The position numbers and the translations under genes were made by a program. 64,000 nt of DNA from the NCBI GenBank assembly GCA_947495695.1, contig CANLZP010000001.1:331069-395068 (forward strand). Direction: 5' to 3'. This DNA is from an uncultured Erythrobacter sp. Its GTDB lineage: Bacteria > Pseudomonadota > Alphaproteobacteria > Sphingomonadales > Sphingomonadaceae. The notes under the pieces were generated by a model. That model was not told the origin of the DNA and searched no databases. It saw nothing but the letters and a program-made list of their open reading frames with translations. Shown here piece by piece: positions 46,606-57,739 of the stretch (positions are counted from its first letter, which is position 1; each line of letters begins with the position of its first letter).

Positions 46606-46634
46606 GGGCGGTACCGCAAGGTGCCGCCCTTTTT
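46606..46634 (+). terminator. rplJL terminator
   Basis: GGGCGGTACC and GGTGCCGCCC form a 10-pair stem with GCAA loop, followed by TTTTT: a strong intrinsic terminator about 48 bases after the rplL stop. Confidence 0.92.
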
Positions 46635-46774
46635 CATTGGCCTTCTCATTAGGTCGTCCGGATTGAGTCAATCTGCCGCACAGCGATCCATTCTGCCGCC
46701 CACAAGAAAGCCCTTTATTCGACTCATCCGCCACCTTAGAGCTTGACCGATTAGCTTTACGCAAAGGGTCGCTC

Positions 46775-48976
46775 ATGAAAATTCTCCGCACAATTGTGTC
46801 TACAACGGCGGTCGCAACCGCCATTGCCGCTGCACCCGCAGCAGCCCAAGATGTTACCATCGTTCAACCCGGCGCGCCCGGGCAAGCCTCGCAAGTTCTG
46901 ACCGCAGAGCAGGCAATTGATCTGGCCGATTCCAGTTATTCCCCGGCTGACGTGCGCTTCATGCAAGGCATGATTGTGCACCACCAGCAGGCGGTCGAGA
47001 TGGCTGCACTGGTCAAGGACCGGACCAATCAGGAAGATGTTGTAAAAATCGCTGACAAGATTGACGCAAGCCAGGCCGATGAGATCATCTTCATGACCAG
47101 CTGGCTGGCAGATCGAGGCGAGTCCACCGAAATGTCAGGCCATCATATGCATCATGGCGATCACCAAATGGCCGGGATGGCAACGCCCGCCCAAATGGCA
47201 CAATTGGCCCAAAGCAATGGCACCGCATTTGACCGTCTGTTCCTGCAATTGATGGTCACGCACCACAAGGGAGCGGTCAAAATGGTGGACGATCTGCACC
47301 GCGAGCGCGGCTCGGCCTTCGACCCGGTCATGTTCAATTTCACCAATGATATCGTCAATGATCAGAAATCTGAAATCGACCGCATGAACGGCGTTCTGGC
47401 CCAATTGTCCGATGATCCGCGCGCCACATTGAAAGCCGGTTTAACCGATGCCGGAGAGGCCATTTCCAACCTTCGCATGGTGGCAGCGCTTCCCAAGCCG
47501 ACGGGCTTCTTTGACCCGGCCAACCCTGGCGATTTGCAGCCCTTGGTACCCAAGGATGATGACAAGGAGGAAGCCAAACAGGCCAAGGACAGCGAGGAAG
47601 AGGACAAGCCCGAGTTCAGCAAGCGTGGCGCAATGCTCAGCTTTGCCAACACCGACATGGCATTTTCCGGCGATGTGATGGTTGCGGGCAATTACCACGG
47701 TTTCAACTCCTATCGCTTGGGCGAGGATGGCGTGCCGCAACTGATCGGCTCCACCGTGTGTCCTGGAGGACAGGGCGACGTCTCGATTGTCGATGACATA
47801 TTGATCATGAGCGTTGAAGATGGTCGTGGCCGTGTTGATTGCGGACTGGAAGGCGTCATCGGCGAGGTCGATGAAGCGCGTTTTCGCGGCCTGAGAATCT
47901 TCGATATCTCTGACATTGCTCAGCCGATCCAGATCGGTCAGGTCCAGACCTGCCGGGGCAGCCACACCCATTCGGTGGTGGCATCGGATGCCGACCGCAT
48001 CGTGGTCTATAATTCGGGGACATCCTATGTCCGCGATGAAGAAGAACTGCCCGGCTGCATCGGCGAAATTCCCGGTGATGATCGCACGGCAATGTTCAGC
48101 ATCGATGTGATCGAAATCCCCTTGGCGGACCCGAGCCAAGCCAAGATCATCGACAGCCCTCGCATCTTTGCCAGTGAAGGCCAGATTGCGGGCCTATGGC
48201 GCGGCGGCGACCATGGCGACGATACGCAAGACACCAGTCGAACCGATCAATGCCACGACATCACCGTTTTCCCGTCCAAGAACATTGCGGCGGGCGCCTG
48301 TTCGGGCAATGGTATCGTGCTGGATATCTCGGACCCGATGAAGCCTGTGCGGATCGACGATGTGACCGACAAGGGCTTTGCCTATTGGCACTCGGCCACC
48401 TTCAACAATGATGGCACCAAAGTGCTGTTCACCGATGAATGGGGCGGTGGCGGGCGGCCGCGCTGTCAGGCGGGCGATCCCATGGAATGGGGCGCCAATG
48501 CGATTTACGAATTCGTCGATGGCAAGCTCGCCTTCCGCAGCACCTACAAGTTGCCAGCTCCGCAAAGCGACATGGAAAATTGCGTGGCGCACAATGGCTC
48601 GATCATCCCTGTGCCGGGACGCGATATCTTTGTGCAGGCCTGGTATCAGGGCGGCATCAGCGTGATCGATTTCACCGATGCGACAAACCCGTTCGAGATC
48701 GCCTATTTCGATCGCGGGCCGATCAATGACGAGCAATTGGTCGGTGGCGGTTACTGGTCCGCCTATTGGTACAACGGGCGAATTTACGCGACCGAGATTA
48801 CCCGCGGGCTGGACGTGTTTGCGCTGGAGCCAAGCGAGTTTTTGACCGCCGAGGAAATCGCGGCGGCCGAAGCAGCGCAATATGATGGCGGGGTGTTTAA
48901 CCCGCAAACGCAAACGCAGGTCAGCTGGCCCGAAGATGTGCTGTCACAGCTTTCCGCCAGCCGCGCCGGCGGTTGA
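46775..48976 (+). CDS. Secreted DUF305 and LVIVD-repeat protein
   Basis: A 733-residue protein with a signal peptide (about residues 1-24, PAAAQ). Residues about 45-210 are a DUF305 region with two copies of the ligand pattern HHQQAVEM and HHKGAVKM and a His/Met-rich insert (MSGHHMHHGDHQM). Residues about 280-725 are a beta-rich region with LVIVD-type repeats (HTHSVVASD, DISDPMKPV, YWHSATFNNDGT). The proteins of this fusion may bind copper or other metals, judging from His/Met residues, and serve in the periplasm or outside the cell. The function is not established. Confidence 0.82.
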   Translation: MKILRTIVSTTAVATAIAAAPAAAQDVTIVQPGAPGQASQVLTAEQAIDLADSSYSPADVRFMQGMIVHHQQAVEMAALVKDRTNQEDVVKIADKIDASQADEIIFMTSWLADRGESTEMSGHHMHHGDHQMAGMATPAQMAQLAQSNGTAFDRLFLQLMVTHHKGAVKMVDDLHRERGSAFDPVMFNFTNDIVNDQKSEIDRMNGVLAQLSDDPRATLKAGLTDAGEAISNLRMVAALPKPTGFFDPANPGDLQPLVPKDDDKEEAKQAKDSEEEDKPEFSKRGAMLSFANTDMAFSGDVMVAGNYHGFNSYRLGEDGVPQLIGSTVCPGGQGDVSIVDDILIMSVEDGRGRVDCGLEGVIGEVDEARFRGLRIFDISDIAQPIQIGQVQTCRGSHTHSVVASDADRIVVYNSGTSYVRDEEELPGCIGEIPGDDRTAMFSIDVIEIPLADPSQAKIIDSPRIFASEGQIAGLWRGGDHGDDTQDTSRTDQCHDITVFPSKNIAAGACSGNGIVLDISDPMKPVRIDDVTDKGFAYWHSATFNNDGTKVLFTDEWGGGGRPRCQAGDPMEWGANAIYEFVDGKLAFRSTYKLPAPQSDMENCVAHNGSIIPVPGRDIFVQAWYQGGISVIDFTDATNPFEIAYFDRGPINDEQLVGGGYWSAYWYNGRIYATEITRGLDVFALEPSEFLTAEEIAAAEAAQYDGGVFNPQTQTQVSWPEDVLSQLSASRAGG

Positions 48977-49042
48977 TGATCGGCGCCTGATCAAGCGCGG
49001 CCAATAACGGGCCGCATTTTGAATGAAGCCCAGATGTAAAGA

Positions 49043-49074
49043 AAGGGGCGGTGCTGCAAGGCGCCGCCCCTTTT
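49043..49074 (+). terminator. Terminator of the DUF305-LVIVD gene
   Basis: GGGGCGGTGC pairs with GCGCCGCCCC (one G-U pair), with a loop of about six bases and TTTT following. It is located 66 bases after the stop. Confidence 0.85.
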
Positions 49075-49253
49075 GGTTCTGGCGAATTGTTGGGTCTGGC
49101 GACTTGGGCCGGACACAATGATGCCAACTTGCCAGGGCACATCTCATCACTTCCAAACCTTCGGATCATAATTACAATCAAGAGTTTGCTTAAGCGTCTG
49201 TGAGATGCCAGATTGATCCACGGTCGCGCAGTCAATTCTAGCGGGGCCTATCT

Positions 49254-50651
49254 ATGCGCATTTCGAAACGAGAATTTCTTGCTGGAAGCACAGCTGCCAC
49301 GCTCGCTGGCATGGGAAGCATGCCCAAACTGGCCTTGGCGCAACGCGCAAGACCGCCACTAACCTCCGACATCGGCAAGCTCGACAAGGTTCTTGTTCAT
49401 TCAACCAACTCTACCAGCGGAATTACCACCCAGTTCGGACGGGCGCTTATTCCCGGAGTGGATTTTTCGCCCATTGATGCCGAGGCACAGCACGCTGGAT
49501 TGAACGATCTGCTGCGCCAAAGCGGGGCAGAGCTGGTCGAAGTCGTCGATGCCTTGAATGCGGCGCGCGAAGCCACCCTTGCAAACGGGATTTGGGAAGC
49601 TTGGATTGACGCCGCCTACCCACGCCTTGGTGGCTCACCCAATGACATCACGGCCGAAGTCATCATGGGGCAGGACAAGGATTGGCTTTATCGGTTGGAT
49701 AGCGAGGGCAATTACGATCATCTGGTCGATGATTTTTCCGCTACAATGTGGACCCGCGACAGCGCCTTCATGACGCCAAAGGGACTGGTGATTTGCAATT
49801 CTGCATCGCCATGGCGTGGGCGGGAAAACATGCTGCTGCGATTTATCTACCGCTATTCCCCCATGCTAAGCGACGTGCCCATTGCGGTTGATGCCGTCGA
49901 GCAAGGCTTCATCATCGAAGGCGGAGACGCGATGATGGTGGATGAGAAAACCATGTTCCTAGGCGTTGGCAACCGGACATCACGCGAAGCAGGCGCTGTC
50001 CTCGCCCGTGAACTCGATATGGATATCTACACCGTCCAAATCGGAACGCCTGAATATTTGCGTGAAGTCTATCCAGGTGAAACCAACGATTCCAGCGAAC
50101 TGGCCGTGTTGTTCCTGCATCTGGATACAAGTTTTACACTGGTTGGCCCCAAACATGCGCTTTCTCTGCCGTATGTTTTCGAATCTGCGCATGCTGAAGA
50201 CAATCCGCTTGCGCGCTTTATCCGCGGGGCCGTTCGACAATCCATTTTGCCCAAAGAGGACGCCGAGAAGGGCCTCGAACTGCTGAAAGGGATTGGCACT
50301 CTCACCCGCTATGCGGCTGGTTCAGGCAAAGCGGAGAAAATAGAGGGCATGAAGCTGGTAGATTTCTGCCGTGATCAAGGATACCGGATCACCAACACTG
50401 GTGGCGCCATTCCGGACGGTGACCAAGCTGCATTCGATCACTTCATGCGCGTAACCTATCCCGAACAACGTCGCCAAGCCTCCAACGTAGTCCAGGCAGT
50501 GCCAGGACGAGTGATCGCCTATGATGGCAATCCGGCCACAATCGCCGCACTGAAGGAAGACGGCATCATGGTCGATACCTTCCCCGGGCGAGAGCTGTGG
50601 AATTGGCACGGAGGCCCGCATTGCCTGACGCAGCCTCTATTGCGTTCCTGA
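49254..50651 (+). CDS. TAT-exported arginine deiminase-like protein
   Basis: A 465-residue protein of the guanidine-modifying superfamily. The N-terminus has a twin-arginine-like signal (ISKREFLAGSTAATLAG, with a KR pair in place of RR) ending ALAQ. The arginine deiminase motifs are present: MWTRDSAFMTPKG, IIEGGD, FLHLDTSFT and the catalytic Cys457 in GGPHCLTQP. Standard bacterial arginine deiminases are cytoplasmic, so an exported one is unusual. It would make citrulline and ammonia from arginine, or act on another guanidino compound. No carbamoyltransferase genes are nearby. Confidence 0.83.
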   Translation: MRISKREFLAGSTAATLAGMGSMPKLALAQRARPPLTSDIGKLDKVLVHSTNSTSGITTQFGRALIPGVDFSPIDAEAQHAGLNDLLRQSGAELVEVVDALNAAREATLANGIWEAWIDAAYPRLGGSPNDITAEVIMGQDKDWLYRLDSEGNYDHLVDDFSATMWTRDSAFMTPKGLVICNSASPWRGRENMLLRFIYRYSPMLSDVPIAVDAVEQGFIIEGGDAMMVDEKTMFLGVGNRTSREAGAVLARELDMDIYTVQIGTPEYLREVYPGETNDSSELAVLFLHLDTSFTLVGPKHALSLPYVFESAHAEDNPLARFIRGAVRQSILPKEDAEKGLELLKGIGTLTRYAAGSGKAEKIEGMKLVDFCRDQGYRITNTGGAIPDGDQAAFDHFMRVTYPEQRRQASNVVQAVPGRVIAYDGNPATIAALKEDGIMVDTFPGRELWNWHGGPHCLTQPLLRS

Positions 50652-50710
50652 TGTGCTGTGATCCCAATGCGATAAATTTCTGCGCCAGGTAATGTTCAGC
50701 GCAGCCGCTT

Positions 50711-51247
50711 TCAAAAGGCCATATTCAACCGCACGCCCATCATGTCGATGCCGGGGTTCTGCCCGGAATTGAACAGTCGCGCATGGCTGATGTGCACCCA
50801 GCTGGCCTCCAGCGAAATGTGCTCGGACAAATGCGTGCCCAGCGCGATCTCTGGCTCAAACAACACACGGCTGCCCAGATCAGTGCGCCGCCCGCTGGCA
50901 AGATCCACTCGCCGCGATGGTCCGTCATGCACCACCAGCCCCACGCCCGGCCGCAGATAGACTGGACCCAAGTCAAATTTGCGGCTGACCCCGATGCCGC
51001 CAAAGCTAGTGTCACCATCGGTGTTGAGTGAGCCGATCACATAGGGTTGCAGATCAAGCGCGCCGTCAATCGGATCGAAGCGATAGCCGATCTGGAAATC
51101 CGCCCCGCCCTCGCTGGTTTGAAAGGTGAGCGGCGTGTCGACCGCATGCACATAAATGCCCCCAAACACCTCATCAGCCTGCGCCGGCGCTGAAATCGCC
51201 GCACAAGCCAAAGCGAGGCAGGATATTGCAAGTTTTGCCTTGCGCAT
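50711..51247 (-). CDS. PagL-like acyloxyacyl hydrolase / lipid A 3-O-deacylase
   Basis: A 178-residue protein with a signal peptide (ALACAAISAPAQA) and a beta-barrel of PagL size. The C-terminal HISHARLFN and NPGIDMMGVRLNMAF carry the His-x-Ser pair that is catalytic in PagL, and the final Phe is typical of outer membrane proteins. It would remove a 3-O-acyl chain from lipid A. It is convergent with the arginine deiminase-like gene. Confidence 0.82.
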   Translation of the reverse strand: MRKAKLAISCLALACAAISAPAQADEVFGGIYVHAVDTPLTFQTSEGGADFQIGYRFDPIDGALDLQPYVIGSLNTDGDTSFGGIGVSRKFDLGPVYLRPGVGLVVHDGPSRRVDLASGRRTDLGSRVLFEPEIALGTHLSEHISLEASWVHISHARLFNSGQNPGIDMMGVRLNMAF

Positions 51248-51448
51248 GACTAGTCTCCTGATTTTCTTGAAGTAAATTTTCTATGGCAGCTTGGGCCTTG
51301 CTGCAAGCTGAAGAACAGCTGTTGTGCGCAAGCCGCACCTCGCGCCGGAATTCGGCCAAGACAACCAATCACATTGCCTGAAAAAACATACGCGCCTATC
51401 CGGTCCGGCTGGTCTTTTGGCTGGCAGATATTGACCACGCAAGAGACG

Positions 51449-52843
51449 ATGCAAGAGATACAAACTCTCCAAACCCCTAGCTGGGGCGAAGAAATACGGG
51501 CGACCTTCCGGCTGTCGTGGCCGCTGGCGCTCGCCAATCTTTTGCAAATGCTGACCTATGCGATTGATGTCATCTTTATCGCCCGACTTGGGGATGCAGA
51601 GCTGGCGGCTAGCTCGCTTGCAGTGTCATGGTTCGGACTGCTGGTGTGGGCGCTGAGCGCGATGACAGGCGCGGTCGCGCCGGTAATCTCGGCCGAATTG
51701 GGCGCCAATCCGCGCGGCGTCAGACCGGTACGCCGGGCCACCCGCATGGCGTTGTGGTTGGCAATTATCGCTGGCAGCATCGGCATGGGTTTGTCCTATT
51801 TCATGCTGAAACCGCTGATGCAGGTGACCGGCCAGCAAAGCGCGATCATCGATTTGTCGAACGGCTATATGGCGGTGCTGGTGTTCTCGATGGTGCCAAT
51901 GATCACGGCCAGCGTGCTGAGAAATTACGTCTCGACATTGGGCAAGCCGTATCTTGCCACCGCCATAACCGGGGCCGGTATCTTTGTGAATGCGGCGGCA
52001 AATTATGCGCTGATTTTCGGCAATTTCGGAATGCCTCGGCTGGAGCTGGTCGGCGCAGCGATCGCCACCATCATCACAACCATTGTGGTACTGCTGGCCT
52101 ATGTTGCAGTGATCCGGTGGGACAAGTTGCTGCACCGCTATCGCATCTTTTCCAACTGGTGGCGGGCCGATTGGCAAGTGTTCGGCACGCTTGTGCGGAT
52201 CGGTACGCCAATATCGCTGACGGTTGTGGCCGAAGCAGGAATTTTCGGCGCGGCGGCGTTCATGATGGGACGGTTTGGCGCGGCCGAACTGGCGGGGCAT
52301 ACGGTCGCGCTGCAATTGGCGGCGCTCGCCTTTCAGGTGCCCTTCGGCATTGGCCAGGCCGCTACGATCAGGGTCGGCTATTTCTATGGCGCGCGCGATC
52401 GGCAGGGCATCGCTCAGGCTGGCCTTGCCGGATTGTTGATGGGAACAGGCTTTATGGCCGCCACCGCTCTGGCCATGATATTTGCCCCCAAGGCGCTGCT
52501 GTCGATCTATGTTGACGTCAACGCACCGCGCAATGCGGCGCTGGTCGGATTTGCCCTGCAATATCTGGTGTGGGCCGCGATCTTCCAACTGGCCGACGGC
52601 ATCCAGGCCGTTTCTTTAGGAGCCTTGCGCGGGCTGCAAGACACACGCGTGCCGATGTGGATTGCCACCTTCAGCTATTGGGTGCCAGGAATGGGGCTGG
52701 CGATCGGGCTGGGATTTTTCACGCCATTGGCCGGGATTGGCGTATGGATTGGCCTCGCCGCCGGTCTGTTCTTCGCAGCGGGCCTGTTAACCTGGCGCTG
52801 GATGCTGCGCGAGCGGTTGGGGTTGACTCAGCGCCCCAGCTGA
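51449..52843 (+). CDS. MATE-family efflux transporter
   Basis: A 464-residue multi-pass membrane protein starting at the ATG at 51449 (the frame is open to 51374). Twelve transmembrane segments and the family blocks [11 protein letters not shown] and IGRG-type loops are consistent with a MATE Na+ or H+ antiporter of the NorM/DinF type. The substrate is unknown. It lies 200 bases from the divergent PagL-like gene. Confidence 0.92.
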   Translation: MQEIQTLQTPSWGEEIRATFRLSWPLALANLLQMLTYAIDVIFIARLGDAELAASSLAVSWFGLLVWALSAMTGAVAPVISAELGANPRGVRPVRRATRMALWLAIIAGSIGMGLSYFMLKPLMQVTGQQSAIIDLSNGYMAVLVFSMVPMITASVLRNYVSTLGKPYLATAITGAGIFVNAAANYALIFGNFGMPRLELVGAAIATIITTIVVLLAYVAVIRWDKLLHRYRIFSNWWRADWQVFGTLVRIGTPISLTVVAEAGIFGAAAFMMGRFGAAELAGHTVALQLAALAFQVPFGIGQAATIRVGYFYGARDRQGIAQAGLAGLLMGTGFMAATALAMIFAPKALLSIYVDVNAPRNAALVGFALQYLVWAAIFQLADGIQAVSLGALRGLQDTRVPMWIATFSYWVPGMGLAIGLGFFTPLAGIGVWIGLAAGLFFAAGLLTWRWMLRERLGLTQRPS

Positions 52844-52895
52844 TCTGCGCGCTGCAATTTCAGAAAATTCTGAGAAATTTTCTCCATGGCAAGTG

Positions 52896-52923
52896 TTGAC
52901 TCATGGCCTGGCCATCCCCATTT
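52896..52923 (+). promoter_or_regulatory. Sigma32-like promoter of groESL
   Basis: TTGACT (52896-52901) and CCCCATTT (52916-52923) are separated by 14 bases and match the RpoH consensus (CTTGAA and CCCCATNT). The order promoter then CIRCE is common in alphaproteobacteria. Confidence 0.7.
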
Positions 52924-52931
52924 GCGCCCAG

Positions 52932-52958
52932 CTGGCACTCTCAAACGGAGAGTGCCAA
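52932..52958. promoter_or_regulatory. CIRCE operator (HrcA binding site)
   Basis: CTGGCACTC, nine bases, GAGTGCCAA: the CIRCE inverted repeat, with two deviations from the TTAGCACTC-N9-GAGTGCTAA consensus. It lies just downstream of the promoter and 37 bases before groES, so HrcA should repress the operon. Confidence 0.93.
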
Positions 52959-52994
52959 TACACTTTGTTCAACCCAAGAGAAAGGTCATCAAAT

Positions 52995-53282
52995 ATGGCA
53001 TTTCGTCCGCTGCACGACCGCGTTGTCGTACGCCGCATCGAAGCCGACCAGAAAACCGCTGGCGGCATCATCATTCCCGACTCTGCCCAAGAAAAGCCAA
53101 GCGAAGGCGAAATCGTCGCTGCTGGTGAAGGCGCCCGCGACGACAGCGGTGCCCGCATCGCTCTCGACGTGAAAGCCGGCGACAAGGTTCTGTTCGGCAA
53201 ATGGTCCGGCACCGAGGTCAAGATCGACGGTGAAGACCTGCTCATTATGAAAGAAAGCGACATCATGGGAATCATTGGCTGA
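52995..53282 (+). CDS. groES: Co-chaperonin GroES
   Basis: A 95-residue GroES from the ATG at 52995 ([18 protein letters not shown]), with the mobile loop [20 protein letters not shown]. It is normal in length. It caps the GroEL chamber. Confidence 0.98.
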   Translation: MAFRPLHDRVVVRRIEADQKTAGGIIIPDSAQEKPSEGEIVAAGEGARDDSGARIALDVKAGDKVLFGKWSGTEVKIDGEDLLIMKESDIMGIIG

Positions 53283-53333
53283 TCGCCAATCACCCGCGCT
53301 TTTGCATTCAATCAAACCTATTCAGGAGAATAA

Positions 53334-54989
<1,656 letters not shown>

Positions 54990-55015
54990 GCCCAGCCACC
55001 CAGAACACGCTTACA

Positions 55016-55051
55016 AAAAGGCCCCGGTGGAGCGATCCGCCGGGGCTTTTT
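55016..55051. terminator. groESL terminator
   Basis: GCCCCGGTGGA pairs with TCCGCCGGGGC (11 pairs with one wobble), GCGA loop, TTTTT after and AAAAA before, so it can act in both directions, also for the small lipoprotein gene. Confidence 0.92.
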
Positions 55052-55086
55052 CTTGGGGTATTACAATTTGGGTGAACCAAAAAGTC

Positions 55087-55521
55087 TCAGCTTTCCTTCT
55101 GCCAATCCATCGTCACTTGATAGCCATCCCAGCCGGTGAAATCGAAGGTCTGGGTGCCCACCTTGCGGAAATCGCCAGGGAATTTGCGCTTTTCCAAGCC
55201 GACGATAACGCCCGAGGTTGCGACCACGCGTGTGCAAACTGTGCGCCCCTTATCCACCTTGTTGCGGCCCTTGTTATAGACCGTGAAGCCTTTGTCCCAT
55301 GTGGCCGAATTGCGCATGCACAGATTGACCCCCGAACCCGGAGAATCGCTGGTTGAGACATAAATCGTGTCATTGTCTCGGGTCGAAATGCTGTTGGGGA
55401 TAGAGGCGCGCTGCTTCACTGGAGGTGCTCCCACTGCCGGCCCAACCCCGTAATCGGGCACGCATGCACCCAATGGCAAAGCCACCGCGGCGACCATCAA
55501 TCCTGTCATTACCTTATTCAT
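55087..55521 (-). CDS. Small putative lipoprotein
   Basis: A 144-residue protein with a lipoprotein signal (VMTGLMVAAVALPLGAC, cleavage before Cys20). The mature part has two further cysteines in the second half (NLCMRNSATW and TVCTRVV), perhaps forming a disulfide, and an end rich in Asp/Gly/aromatic residues. No family recognised. Confidence 0.75.
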   Translation of the reverse strand: MNKVMTGLMVAAVALPLGACVPDYGVGPAVGAPPVKQRASIPNSISTRDNDTIYVSTSDSPGSGVNLCMRNSATWDKGFTVYNKGRNKVDKGRTVCTRVVATSGVIVGLEKRKFPGDFRKVGTQTFDFTGWDGYQVTMDWQKES

Positions 55522-55727
55522 CGCTCAAATCCTCTCCGCTGCTGCATTGTTGACCAGAGCGATAAGAGCCTAATCCGTGATCGGCAGATATGGGGTGGAT
55601 GCCCCATCGGTTTGGCCGGAAGCTATGTGCGAACCGACCCAAAAACCTATCGCGGACATCCCTTCTTTGCTTTTGAAAGAAAATATCGCATATCGGACAC
55701 ATTCTATTACTGAGAGAGGGTCGCCCC

Positions 55728-57575
55728 ATGAAAACGAAATTCGCCGCATTGCTCCTGTCATCGGTTGCGCTTGTTGGATGCGACATGATGCAGCCGCCCG
55801 TCGCCACCATTGAATGCGCAACCACCCAGTCCGAATGTTTGAACCAATGGTTTGATGAAAAATTCGAGGAGGAAATCGCGTTCAGCCCGATCCGCCAAAC
55901 CGCACTTGGCCGTAAGTCTGACTATGACAAGATCGACGATTATTCGGTCGCTGGTAGTCAAAAATTGCTGGAATGGCGGCTGCAGACCGTGGCCGAAATG
56001 GAAGCCAATTTCGATTACGATACGCTGTCCGAGGCCGACAAATTGTCTTGGGACATGTGGGTGTTTCGCAAGGATCAGGCCGAGGCCGAGGCCAATTTCC
56101 GCAGCCAAAGTTACATCCTTCACCAGATGAACGGCACGCATGCGTCGCTGCCCAGCTTCCTTATCAGCCAACACAAGGTGGATGACGAATCCGACATGGT
56201 TGCCTTCATCGCCCGCTTGGGCGGGATTGGCACGGCCATGGATCAATTGCTGGAGCGCGCGCAAGCCAATGCCGAGTTCGGCACGCGCCCGCCCCGCTTC
56301 TCTTATGACGCCGTGATCGCTGAATCGCGCAAATTGATCAGCGGCGAGCCGTTCGATGACGCTGAAGATACAGCACCAGCCGCGCTGTGGACCGCTTCTC
56401 AAGATCACCTGGCCAAGCTGGTTGAAGACGACATTATCACCGCCGAGCGCGCCGATGAATTGCGCGAAGAAGCCCGCACCGCATTGGTCGAAGAAATGGC
56501 GCCCGCCTATCAGCGGGTCATCGATTGGTTCGAGCAGGACCGGCCCAACGCTTCCGAGGAAGCCCAAGGTGTTAGCGAACTGCCCGACGGGGGTGACTTT
56601 TACAATTATCGCCTGAATGCGATGACCACGACCGACCTGACCGCTGATGAAATCCATCAAATCGGATTGGATGAAGTGGCACGAATCCGATCAGAAATGG
56701 AAGAAATCAAGGAACAGGTTGGCTTTGACGGCGATCTGCAATCCTTCTTCACCTTTGTGCGGGAAGACGACCAATTCTTCTATCCCGACAATGATGCAGG
56801 CGCGCAGCAATATATCGATCAGGCCGAAGAGCATCTGGCTTTCATCAATACGAAGCTGCCCGAATTTTTTGGCACTTTGCCAAAGGCTGATCTGGTGGTG
56901 AAACGGGTAGAACCATTCCGCGAGCAAGATGGCGCGCCGCAGCATTACCGCCGGGGAACGCCTGACGGTTCGCGACCCGGTATCTATTATGCCCATCTGT
57001 CTGACATGCGTGCAATGTCGATCCCATCGCTTGAGGTGGTTGCTTATCACGAGGGCAATCCGGGCCACCACATGCAGGGCTCAATCGCGCAAGAATTGAC
57101 TGATGTCCCGAAATTCCGCGGGCAAGGCGGATCAATTTCTGCCTTCAGTGAAGGCTGGGCGCTCTATTCGGAAATTCTCGCCAAGGAGATGGGTGCCTTT
57201 CAGGATCCCTATTCCGACTTCGGGCGTCTAACGACTGAGATGTGGCGAGCCATTCGCTTGGTGGTGGATACAGGCATCCACTCCAAAGGATGGAGCGAGC
57301 AGCAGGCAAATGACTATTTCCTCGCCAACTCACCCATTCCTGCAACAGCGGTTAAGGCAGAAGTGCAGCGCTATTTCGTGATGCCGGGTCAGGCAACGTC
57401 CTATAAAATCGGGATGATCAAGATTCAGGAACTGCGCGCCAAGGCGGAGCAGGAACTGGGTGAAGCATTCGATATTCGCGGGTTCCATGACACCGTTTTG
57501 GGCAACGGATCGCTTCCTTTGTCGATGCTGGAACGCCGCATCAACAGCTGGATCGAGGCTGAAAAAGCTAAATAA
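55728..57575 (+). CDS. DUF885 metallopeptidase-like lipoprotein
   Basis: A 615-residue protein with a lipobox (SSVALVGC). The HEGNPGHH motif at residues about 441-448 (HExxGHH, as in the M32/DUF885 gluzincin-like group) and the downstream SEGWALYSE provide the zinc ligands and catalytic glutamate. Full length. The family probably cleaves peptides but substrate is unknown. Confidence 0.88.
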   Translation: MKTKFAALLLSSVALVGCDMMQPPVATIECATTQSECLNQWFDEKFEEEIAFSPIRQTALGRKSDYDKIDDYSVAGSQKLLEWRLQTVAEMEANFDYDTLSEADKLSWDMWVFRKDQAEAEANFRSQSYILHQMNGTHASLPSFLISQHKVDDESDMVAFIARLGGIGTAMDQLLERAQANAEFGTRPPRFSYDAVIAESRKLISGEPFDDAEDTAPAALWTASQDHLAKLVEDDIITAERADELREEARTALVEEMAPAYQRVIDWFEQDRPNASEEAQGVSELPDGGDFYNYRLNAMTTTDLTADEIHQIGLDEVARIRSEMEEIKEQVGFDGDLQSFFTFVREDDQFFYPDNDAGAQQYIDQAEEHLAFINTKLPEFFGTLPKADLVVKRVEPFREQDGAPQHYRRGTPDGSRPGIYYAHLSDMRAMSIPSLEVVAYHEGNPGHHMQGSIAQELTDVPKFRGQGGSISAFSEGWALYSEILAKEMGAFQDPYSDFGRLTTEMWRAIRLVVDTGIHSKGWSEQQANDYFLANSPIPATAVKAEVQRYFVMPGQATSYKIGMIKIQELRAKAEQELGEAFDIRGFHDTVLGNGSLPLSMLERRINSWIEAEKAK

Positions 57576-57598
57576 CCAGGACTAACAGTGGCGAAAGG

Positions 57599-57638
57599 GG
57601 CCCGAATCCCGCAATTTTTGGCGCTGTTTCGGGCCTTT
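57599..57638 (+). terminator. Possible terminator after the DUF885 gene
   Basis: GGCCCGAA pairs with TTCGGGCC (8 pairs) around a 21-base loop, followed by TTT. It lies 24 bases after the stop. Confidence 0.6.
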
Positions 57639-57739
57639 GCCGCTGCGAAGGCACTTTTCATCGTGCGAACGGGCTATTTCGCTTGCTAGGCGGAATCTTA
57701 CCTCGTTAACCTTCGGCCAAGCATGCAGGGGTTATAACA

